60,639 nucleotides of DNA from Pseudovibrio flavus (lineage in GTDB: Bacteria; Pseudomonadota; Alphaproteobacteria; Rhizobiales; Stappiaceae): NCBI RefSeq assembly GCF_009711345.1, contig NZ_SMMA01000060.1, forward strand, positions 118,614-179,252. Direction: 5' to 3'. Under the pieces are notes generated by a model that worked only from the letters and a program-made list of their open reading frames with translations, searched no databases and had not been told where the DNA came from. How positions within the stretch are numbered: the stretch's first letter is position 1; every line of letters starts with the position of its first letter. Position numbers and translations under genes: made by a program. Shown here in pieces: positions 54,185 through 60,639 of the stretch.

Positions 54185-56422
54185 ATGCGTATTTCCCAAG
54201 CATTTCTCGCCGGTGCCAGCCTATTTTCCATAGTTATTGCTGTGAGCACCTCACCCGTTACAGCCGCCTATAGCGCGAGCACGCCCCAGCCAAAGCCTTT
54301 TTCTGCATCTTCTAACCCTGTCGATGTTGTAAGCAGCGTTGTCTCCCATGCACCACGCGCCAAGCCTTTTAGCGGCGGCACGGTAGCTAGCGCGCCACAA
54401 AGCGCAAGCCCGCAACCTGCCAAGCCTCTTGCTTATGCAAATGCTGGAGACCCGTTAGCGGGCCAGAGCAAGCTGCAAAACCACGTTGCTGCCGTTGCCC
54501 AGTACACCGTTATGGGTGACAGCATTCCAAGTTCCAATGCGCCTGTCAGCCAGCTGAAGGAAGCACTGACCTTGATGAAAAAAGGGCAGATTTCAGAAGC
54601 TATTGCCATGCGCAATGCGATGCCAGCAAACCTTGACCGCCGCATTATGGACTGGCAGTTGATGGTAAGGGGCGGACCTGAAGTACCAACCCATCTCATT
54701 ACCGGTTTTGCAGCTTCTGCGCCTCATTGGCCAAGCCCAAAAATTGCCCGCGCCCGTGCTGAGGCAACACTGGCAAAAGCGAACCTGACACCGCATCAGA
54801 TCATCGGTGCATTCGGTTCTTCCCCTCCAGAAAGCCTTGAGGGAAAAATAGCGCTCGCAACCGCTTATGTAAAAACGGGCAACAATTCAAAAGCTCGTGC
54901 CCTCGCTGCGCCAATCTGGCATACCGAGCTGCTTGAGGGCCGTGAGAACTCATTCCTCTCCACCTTCTCCAAAGTGCTTTCACAAGAAGACCACCGTCTG
55001 CGCACGGAGATGTTCCTCTATCGTGATCGCTCGCGTTCAGCAGAACGACTTCTGCCGAGGCTCTCGCGTAATCATCAGGCTTATGTGAAGGCTCGCATCG
55101 CACAAATCCGCGGCGCGAAAAACGCTGACAAGTTGTTGGCGAGTGTTCCCCGCTCCATGCGCAACGAACCAGGTTTGATTTTCGCAAAGGTCAAACAGGC
55201 TCGTAAAGCCTCTGACTATAAGACCGCTGCAGCGCTTCTTGAAAAAGCACCGCGCGATGCAAAAGCACTCGTTAATCCCGATGAGTGGTGGGTACAGCGG
55301 CGCGTTGTCTCCCGCATGCTTATTGAGCTAGGTGATCCAAAGCGCGCCTACAAGATTGCAGCAGGTCACGCGGCTGAAAGCCCAGCCGAATACACAGAGG
55401 CTGAATGGCACGCTGGTTTCTACGCCCTTCGCTTCCTCAACGATCCGCGAAGAGCCGAACCACATTTTCGCAATATCTTGAAGATTGCGCAGACGCCAAT
55501 CACCCTTTCCAAAGCGCACTACTGGATCGGCCGCTCCAAGGAAGTAGCTGGTGATGCAAATGGTGCATTAGGTGCATACAGGAATGCTGCCCAGTACTCG
55601 ACGGCGTACTACGGCCAGCTCGCTCTGACCAAACTCGGTTACACCAGCCTGCCATTACAGCCACTGCCAAAGGTAACAAGCGCAACGCGGCAGGCATTTA
55701 ACAGTAACGACATGGTACGTGCCATTCGCCGGTTAGACGAAGCGGGCATGCATTCCGATACACTGCTGCTTTATCGCCAACTTGCGGAGAAGTTTTCTAC
55801 CAACGCCGAGCTTCGTCTGCTCACGCAAATGGCTGAAGAAAAAGACCTCTACCAGTGGTCGCTCATGGCGGGCAAGGTGGCCCAAAAAGGACGCCTTGAT
55901 GCAAGCACACTTGCCTACCCGACAGCTGCAATTCCGGCAAAGACGAAGATCACCAAAGGCGTAGAAAAGCCAATGGTTTACGCGATTGCTCGTCAGGAGA
56001 GCGCGTTTAACCCTGTCGCTAAAAGCCACGCAGGTGCTCTGGGCCTTCTCCAGCTCATGCCGGCCACTGCGCGCGCCACTGCCCGCAATATCGGCGTGCC
56101 TTACAGCACACGTAAACTCACCGCAGATCCGGCCTACAACGCAACACTAGGCGCGGCCCATCTTGGTGAACTCGTTGAAGAATTCAACGGCTCGTACATC
56201 CTGACATTTGCAGCTTATAACGCAGGCAAGAACAAGGTTTATGAGTGGATTGAACGTTTTGGCGATCCGCGCAGCGGCAAGATCGATCCAGTAGATTGGA
56301 TTGAAATGATCCCTTACGGCGAGACCAGAAGCTACGTTCAGCGCATCACCGAAAACCTGCAGGTCTACAGGCACAAGATTGATGGAAAGCCTCTTGCAAT
56401 CGCCAGAGACATAACCCGTTAA
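54185..56422 (+). CDS. Soluble lytic murein transglycosylase (Slt70-like)
   Basis: A 745-residue exported enzyme cleaving peptidoglycan glycan strands. A signal peptide (about residues 1-28) is followed by a Ala/Pro/Ser-rich linker with repeated 'AKPFS/PKPFS/AKPLA' segments (about 35-95), a long alpha-helical superhelix (about 110-570) and the SLT catalytic domain (about 595-720). The catalytic Glu is in 'AIARQESAFNP', with 'SHAGALGLLQLMPATA' and 'TFAAYNAGKNKV'. The Shine-Dalgarno is weak. It is flanked by dapA, which supplies diaminopimelate to the same wall, and by porin genes. Confidence 0.94.
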   Translation: MRISQAFLAGASLFSIVIAVSTSPVTAAYSASTPQPKPFSASSNPVDVVSSVVSHAPRAKPFSGGTVASAPQSASPQPAKPLAYANAGDPLAGQSKLQNHVAAVAQYTVMGDSIPSSNAPVSQLKEALTLMKKGQISEAIAMRNAMPANLDRRIMDWQLMVRGGPEVPTHLITGFAASAPHWPSPKIARARAEATLAKANLTPHQIIGAFGSSPPESLEGKIALATAYVKTGNNSKARALAAPIWHTELLEGRENSFLSTFSKVLSQEDHRLRTEMFLYRDRSRSAERLLPRLSRNHQAYVKARIAQIRGAKNADKLLASVPRSMRNEPGLIFAKVKQARKASDYKTAAALLEKAPRDAKALVNPDEWWVQRRVVSRMLIELGDPKRAYKIAAGHAAESPAEYTEAEWHAGFYALRFLNDPRRAEPHFRNILKIAQTPITLSKAHYWIGRSKEVAGDANGALGAYRNAAQYSTAYYGQLALTKLGYTSLPLQPLPKVTSATRQAFNSNDMVRAIRRLDEAGMHSDTLLLYRQLAEKFSTNAELRLLTQMAEEKDLYQWSLMAGKVAQKGRLDASTLAYPTAAIPAKTKITKGVEKPMVYAIARQESAFNPVAKSHAGALGLLQLMPATARATARNIGVPYSTRKLTADPAYNATLGAAHLGELVEEFNGSYILTFAAYNAGKNKVYEWIERFGDPRSGKIDPVDWIEMIPYGETRSYVQRITENLQVYRHKIDGKPLAIARDITR

Positions 56423-56484
56423 TCATTATACATCAGCAACTTAGGCAAGTTACTTGAATCATTTTTCGAGCGACTTAAACCAAC

Positions 56485-56512
56485 AAAAAGGGCGGAAGTT
56501 TCCGCCCTTTTT
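56485..56512. terminator. Bidirectional Rho-independent terminator
   Basis: AAAAAGGGCGGA (56485-56496) pairs with TCCGCCCTTTTT (56501-56512) around four bases. It ends the lytic transglycosylase transcript (+) and the porin transcript (-). Confidence 0.95.
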
Positions 56513-56537
56513 CGTCTCAACATATCGAAATGGAAGC

Positions 56538-57731
56538 TTAGAAAGTACGCTGTACACGCACCGTTGCACTTGCTTCGCTAAAGTCGTCTTCACCCTTCAC
56601 GAATGTCTCTGCATATGCTGCATCGAAGCCAATTTCGAGCCCTGCAACTGGCGTCCACGCCACATCCCAATCCACCGCAAAGCGTGAAAAGTCATTGTGG
56701 TAGTTGTTGCTTGGCACTTCAACATTCATGAAACTGGTGTCAAAGTCGGTGCGGACCTCGGGTGTGAAGTAATGAGTGTAACCCGCTGAAATCGAATACG
56801 CATTGGTGTTCTTTGTCTTATTCCCGTCGGAATATGCATCATAAACATCATCTGCGTTCAAATAGCCAACGGCACCGTTGGTGTATTGGGCTTGCAACGC
56901 AATTGCATCGCCATCACCAAGCTCTGGCATATTGAAAATCGCACCAAGTCCAAGCGCCCATCCAAGCGTTGTGTCAGCACCTGAATCCAATGGACGAACC
57001 TCTTGGAATGCAGCTGAGAACTTTGCCGTTCCCCAGCCCTGATCAATCCGAGCCGTCACGATTGCCGAAGGTAGTCTATTTCCCCCTGCTCCGCTCCAAG
57101 TATGATCGGGCTGGTAATAGACACCCTCTACTCTGCTTGCAGGGTCTTCCAGAGAGGCAGAAACTGAAATACCGTTTTGAAGAACAGCGGTGTAAGCCGC
57201 CACCCATGTTTTATCATCTGCCCAGTTGCGGTTCAGCGAGCCATAGGTTGCGCCGGTGAAGAAATCAAAGAACGACTGCGTACGGCCAAAGGTGAATCCG
57301 TTGAACTGGATGTATGCTTGGTTCAATGTAAGATCAGGCCCGCGGGAGACATTCGTGCTATCCGAAGTCACGATCATCTCTGAATACGCCTTGATCAAAC
57401 CAAACTCACTGTCGGTGTAAGCGTCCAGCGTAAGATAAGAGCGCGCACGATAGCGCATTCCTTCGTATTGACGCTCGGACCAGTTGCTCGGCGGACTACC
57501 AAAGTTCAGCGCCTGCGCATCCACACGCACACGCCCGCCAATACCTAGACAAGTGGTAGTGCCGGGAACGACAAAATATCCAGCACCATAAGCATCACAA
57601 ATTTTAACGTAGTTTAGTGGCTCGGCGTAAACCGGAAGGGTTGGCTTTTCAGGCAAATCAGCTGCCTTAGCAACCCCGACCGGCGCCATAAGCCCGGAAA
57701 AAACGAGGGGTAAAACAATTCTTCTCAGCAT
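56538..57731 (-). CDS. Porin, Porin_2 family (first of three)
   Basis: A 397-residue outer-membrane beta-barrel. A signal peptide (cleavage near 'AKA-ADLP') is followed by the family signature 'YVKICDAYGAGYFVVPG' with a second Cys in 'TTTCLGIGGRVRVD'. Amphipathic strands run to the terminal aromatic 'RVQRTF', the BAM recognition signal. AAGGAA lies 7 bases before the ATG. Porin_2 proteins form trimeric general-diffusion channels in Brucella and rhizobia. Two more porin genes lie upstream in the same direction, each with its own terminator. Confidence 0.93.
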   Translation of the reverse strand: MLRRIVLPLVFSGLMAPVGVAKAADLPEKPTLPVYAEPLNYVKICDAYGAGYFVVPGTTTCLGIGGRVRVDAQALNFGSPPSNWSERQYEGMRYRARSYLTLDAYTDSEFGLIKAYSEMIVTSDSTNVSRGPDLTLNQAYIQFNGFTFGRTQSFFDFFTGATYGSLNRNWADDKTWVAAYTAVLQNGISVSASLEDPASRVEGVYYQPDHTWSGAGGNRLPSAIVTARIDQGWGTAKFSAAFQEVRPLDSGADTTLGWALGLGAIFNMPELGDGDAIALQAQYTNGAVGYLNADDVYDAYSDGNKTKNTNAYSISAGYTHYFTPEVRTDFDTSFMNVEVPSNNYHNDFSRFAVDWDVAWTPVAGLEIGFDAAYAETFVKGEDDFSEASATVRVQRTF

Positions 57732-57931
57732 AACAGGGTTCCTTTACCAGTCACTCAGACCTGCTGAACCGAAAAGGCAAAGCAGATCGTTCCCCGCATT
57801 GCTGCGTGATGAACACCCCAACTGAACGCTAGGCTGTTCTATCAAGAACAATACATGCTGATAGTCTTACCTATGGCACTTTTACGCAATTAACCGCCAT
57901 TGGTTGGCAAAAAACGCCCGAAGAGTTCCAA

Positions 57932-58144
57932 CTAGCGGATTCTTAAGCCTTCAAAACAATATGGGGTTTTCAGGAATTGAAATGCGTGGGGTAACACGCG
58001 CAAGAAGCCCCATCGTGAAAATCGCAGAGTTTTGCAGCCACAAATGGGGAGCCCGGCGGGTTGGAAGCCGCCGGGCTGAGAGACTGGTTGGAAGATCAGG
58101 AAAATCAAACCAACCATGACAAAGGCTAGCACAGCCTTTTCCAT
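57932..58144 (-). CDS. Possible small membrane protein (uncertain)
   Basis: A 70-residue frame beginning 'MEKAVLAFVMVGLIFLIF', one hydrophobic helix. AGGTGAGG lies just upstream of the ATG, about the right place for a ribosome-binding site. The rest contains 'GGFQPAG' and 'CGCK' and has no recognisable family. A strong GC hairpin lies inside it, and its codons look less orderly after the first 40. It may instead be noncoding, or only the first part may be translated. Confidence 0.3.
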   Translation of the reverse strand: MEKAVLAFVMVGLIFLIFQPVSQPGGFQPAGLPICGCKTLRFSRWGFLRVLPHAFQFLKTPYCFEGLRIR

Positions 58145-58228
58145 TCCTCACCTATTTAATTGTCCGCCCCATTTGTTCAAGGGCCAGTAACCGAGCACGG
58201 CTTCTCAACGTATACCTAGACAAAAGAA

Positions 58229-58256
58229 AGCTCCGGCAAGTTTCCCTGCCGGAGCT
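58229..58256 (-). terminator. Rho-independent terminator of porin 2
   Basis: On the minus strand AGCTCCGGCA (58256-58247) pairs with TGCCGGAGCT (58238-58229), followed by TTCTTTTG. Confidence 0.92.
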
Positions 58257-58302
58257 CACCTCAGCGGTTACCCGCCGAACCTAGCTAATCTGAAAGATCA
58301 AA

Positions 58303-59475
58303 TTAGAATGCGTAGGTTGCAGTGAAGGTGTAGGTGGATTCCATTTCACCGTTGTTTGCATCGGTGACGTTGTCCCACTCAGCTTCTGCTGCGAAAGTCA
58401 TAACACTTGCAGGAGTCCAGGTTGCGGTTGCACCGAAGTCAACTTCTGCGTCTGCGTCAGAGTCAAGCTTACCCCAGTCAGCAGTTACGCCGAGGTCCAG
58501 TTCGTCAGATGCTGCGTAAGCAAGACCTGCACCGAAGGAAACCTTAGAGTCTTCAATGTCGGTTACGAGCAGTGGGTTGTCGTAGTCCCATGCGTCATAA
58601 CCAGCGCTCAGGTCTGCAGACAGAGCGTCGGACAGATCGAAGGACACTGCTGCATCAAGTTCGTAACCGTGACGGCCAGCAAGGTCGTGTGCGCTAGTGT
58701 CGGAATCTTCACCAGTGTAACCGAATGCCTGATCGTAGAGGATACCGGAGAGATCAAGAGTTGCGCCATTCATACCGAGGTCGATGGATGCGTCCGCTGC
58801 GATTGCGTAGCCAGACTCTTCATCGCCACCAGCAACTTCTTCCTGTACGACATGGTATGCAGCTGCGAAGTCAACAGAACCCCAGCCCTGAGTGATACCT
58901 ACAGTACCGATAACATCCCACTCGCTCGTACCAGCTGCGCTGTATGCCATTTCAGATTCCTGAAGAGCTACTGCAGCAGTTACGCCGTTACCGAGGGACT
59001 TGGAGTAGGAGATGTACAGGCCGTCTTCAGCATCCCAGTAAGGGCCAAAGATGGAGCCGCCGTAACCCATGGAAAGTGCGCCCATGTCGTTAGAGATGGT
59101 GATGTAGGAGTCACCGCCGGAAACGGAACCTTCATCAGCCGCACGTGCATTAGTGTAGCCGTAAGAGAAGGAGATGGAAGTCTCGATCAGAGCAAATTCA
59201 GACTGGGTTTTCGCGTCGAAAACAACTTCAGAGTCTGCAGTTACAGTGAGGTCTTCCAGTTCAGCAGCAGTGTTGGTCCACTCAGCTTCAACTTCAGTCT
59301 CACCGGAGATTTTCAAGCAGGTGTCAGTACCTGGGATGAAGAAGTAACCAGCGCCGAATGCGTCACATACCTGTACGTAGTCAACTGGTTCAGCAACAAC
59401 TGGCAGATCCGCAGCGGATGCGGAAGTTGCTGCAGCAGCTGCAGCAGCTGCGATAGCAATAGCTTTAACGTTCAT
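58303..59475 (-). CDS. Porin, Porin_2-like, acidic (second of three)
   Basis: A 390-residue outer-membrane porin. The signal peptide is unusually Ala-rich ('AIAIAAAAAAAATSASA'), then 'ADLPVVAEPVDYVQVCDAFG' and 'FIPGTDTCLKISGETEVEAE', ending in 'TATYAF'. The mature part is very rich in Asp and Glu and poor in Arg and Lys compared with porin 1, which suggests a strongly anionic barrel or loops and possibly cation selectivity. The ATG at 59475 has AGGA upstream; the frame to 59493 is not needed. It is full length. Confidence 0.91.
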   Translation of the reverse strand: MNVKAIAIAAAAAAAATSASAADLPVVAEPVDYVQVCDAFGAGYFFIPGTDTCLKISGETEVEAEWTNTAAELEDLTVTADSEVVFDAKTQSEFALIETSISFSYGYTNARAADEGSVSGGDSYITISNDMGALSMGYGGSIFGPYWDAEDGLYISYSKSLGNGVTAAVALQESEMAYSAAGTSEWDVIGTVGITQGWGSVDFAAAYHVVQEEVAGGDEESGYAIAADASIDLGMNGATLDLSGILYDQAFGYTGEDSDTSAHDLAGRHGYELDAAVSFDLSDALSADLSAGYDAWDYDNPLLVTDIEDSKVSFGAGLAYAASDELDLGVTADWGKLDSDADAEVDFGATATWTPASVMTFAAEAEWDNVTDANNGEMESTYTFTATYAF

Positions 59476-59933
59476 AATTTCCTGACCTTCCAAAAAGTCT
59501 CTAATTCGAACCGTGAGCTGCGGTTTGGACCCGCTATTCGGTTCGAAAACCCCTGCGCCAGACGTTTCCCCGTCCGGCTGCTAGGTGAAAGTGACTAATT
59601 GTTTTGTCAGTAGCAATATCTACAGAGCTCGCCCCTTGGTTTCAGAGGCAGCCCCTAAAAACCGTGTGTCAAAACTGCAACAACGGATTTAGGCTAGCTG
59701 AAAAAAATTCAAAGCAAACAATTGGACCCATATAATATCTTTAAATACAATAACTTAATTCCAACCCGGAGAACCTACGCCTTAGCTTTATGTAATTTTT
59801 TGCATTCTGCATAAATACAATTCCCATTGTGGAAAAGTACCTACATTAAAACAAGAAAAGCCCCGACAGCTTTCGCTATCGGGGCCATGAATCCCCCTCT
59901 CCGAGGAGAGGATGACTACAAGATCAGCTGATC
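59476..59933. other. Intergenic region between porin genes 2 and 3
   Basis: These 458 bases contain the porin 3 terminator (59860-59885) and the long 5' region of porin 2. A minus-strand TTGACA (59672-59667) is a perfect -35 hexamer, but the matching -10 is poor. No gene is seen; the rest is AT-rich. Confidence 0.55.
59850..59885 (-). terminator. Rho-independent terminator of porin 3
   Basis: On the minus strand GCCCCGATAGC (59885-59875) pairs with GCTGTCGGGGC (59870-59860) around GAAA, followed by TTTTCTTGTT. Confidence 0.93.
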
Positions 59934-60639
59934 TTAGAAGTCGTGCTGTACACGTACGGTGAAGCGGGTTTCTTCTTCGTCAGCAACTGCAACGTCAGCA
60001 AAGTCGTTCTTCGCGTGGGAGAGAACACCAGCGATGCGCAGGCCAGCAGCAGGGGTCCAGTCTACGGAACCAGCTACAGCGTAACGGTCGTAGTCAAGAG
60101 CGGAACCGAAAGCGTCTACGTCGAGGTAGGTACCTTCAGCGCGCAGGGATACGTCTTCCATTACCTGGAAGATAACGCCAGCGCCGAGGGAGTATGCTTT
60201 GGTGGTTTCGATTTTGTTGCCGTTGAGAACGCCGTCGAAGTCACGTGCGTCAGAACGTGCACCAACGTAAGACAGAGCACCATCGGTGTATGCTGCGTTG
60301 AATACGATGGAAGAACCAGCGGTCAGCATGTCGAGGTTGAACTTAGCAGTACCCTGAACAGCGTAGCCGAATTCACCTTCTGCACCAGCAGCGGTTACTT
60401 CTTTAACTGCACCGTGAAGGTTCAGAGAGCCCCAGCCCTGGTTGTAGCCAAGACCAGCGATAACTGCTGGAAGACCACCGTCGTGAGCAACAGCTGCAGT
60501 GCCGTCGAATACGCGCTGATCACGCTCGTCGGAAGATTCGATACCAACGAAGCCAGTTACGCCAGCGCCGAGGTTCTTGGTGTAAGTTGCAGACCAAGTA
60601 ACGGTATCGGACAGGGAGCGATCCACTGCGGTACCGTTC
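59934..60639 (-). CDS. Porin, Porin_2 family (third of three), partial
   Basis: The C-terminal 235 or so residues of a porin. The frame is open to the window edge, so the signal peptide and N-terminal signature lie outside. The typical 'GLGYNQGWGSLNLHGAV' and 'AYTDGALSYVGARSD' strands, 'LGAGVIFQVMEDVSLRAEG' and the terminal 'FTVRVQHDF' place it with porins 1 and 2. It resembles porin 1 more than the acidic porin 2 in its last strands (FTVRVQHDF against ATVRVQRTF). Confidence 0.9.
   Translation of the reverse strand, partial: NGTAVDRSLSDTVTWSATYTKNLGAGVTGFVGIESSDERDQRVFDGTAAVAHDGGLPAVIAGLGYNQGWGSLNLHGAVKEVTAAGAEGEFGYAVQGTAKFNLDMLTAGSSIVFNAAYTDGALSYVGARSDARDFDGVLNGNKIETTKAYSLGAGVIFQVMEDVSLRAEGTYLDVDAFGSALDYDRYAVAGSVDWTPAAGLRIAGVLSHAKNDFADVAVADEEETRFTVRVQHDF

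Larger units (their letters stand above)
57732..58302. other. Intergenic region between porin genes 1 and 2
   Basis: These 571 bases hold the terminator of porin 2 (58229-58256) and should hold the porin 1 promoter. A strong GC hairpin, AGCCCGGCGG (about 58050-58059) with CCGCCGGGCT (about 58068-58077), lacks a T-run on either strand. A minus-strand frame at 57932-58144 begins with a plausible membrane helix and is listed separately. Confidence 0.55.

Overview
The window looks like chromosomal core sequence from an alphaproteobacterium, probably Hyphomicrobiales and most like the Stappiaceae (Pseudovibrio/Labrenzia-type marine bacteria). This placement is inferred from gene content and order, not from a database search. 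The pointers are Porin_2-type porins with the N-terminal 'CDAYGAGYF' signature, an LdtR/LdtP pair, the CBP3-chaperone/DUF177/plsX/fabH/ihfA/MerR block, the rpoZ-rsh-DUF2062-acpS-lepB-rnc-era-recO block, a Cys-poor HemB and a K+-independent H+-pyrophosphatase. No phage, insertion sequence, integrase or CRISPR array was seen.

Layout. 0-3 kb (+): an exopolysaccharide-initiating sugar-phosphate transferase and an O-antigen-ligase-like protein, then tRNA-Pro(GGG). 3.2-10.5 kb: a beta-keto acid cleavage enzyme (+); a five-gene minus-strand import operon (ATPase, permease, nucleoside phosphorylase, NMT1/SsuA-like binding protein, second permease); and a divergent LysR regulator/PACE drug-efflux pair. 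10.5-15.5 kb (-): a MazG-like protein, a MerR regulator, ihfA, fabH, plsX, DUF177 and a cytochrome bc1 assembly chaperone. 15.6-16.1 kb (+): a BamE-like lipoprotein. 16.2-32.4 kb is a long minus-strand run: hppA, an MFS carrier, thiL-nusB-ribH-ribE-ribD-nrdR-glyA, a small DUF6898-like gene, LdtP, LdtR, and a valine-degradation set (mmsB, 3-hydroxyisobutyryl-CoA hydrolase, isobutyryl-CoA dehydrogenase) with a DUF6163 membrane protein between.

32.8-38.4 kb (+): hemB, ilvA, an RDD protein, an SLC13/TrkA-C permease and the leucyltransferase bpt. 38.4-39.7 kb (-): a family 5 uracil-DNA glycosylase and a LabA-like NYN protein. 40.3-47.9 kb (+): rpoZ, rsh, DUF2062, acpS, lepB, rnc, era and recO. 48.6-50.8 kb (+): parC. 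50.9-53.9 kb (-): an AEC transporter, a YjjX-type NTPase, smpB and dapA. 54.2-56.4 kb (+): a lytic transglycosylase. 56.5 kb to the end (-): three tandem porins, the last cut by the window edge.

Most of this is ordinary core biology. The best lead is the import operon at 4.2-8.4 kb. Its leader at 8477-8519 folds into a hairpin with a large asymmetric bulge just upstream of the first gene, which resembles the NMT1-type (xanthine-sensing) riboswitch architecture, and the operon carries both an NMT1-like binding protein and a nucleoside phosphorylase. Together these suggest a riboswitch-controlled system for importing and cleaving a nucleobase or nucleoside. The second lead is a LysR/PACE efflux pair with a near-ideal T-N11-A operator between the genes.
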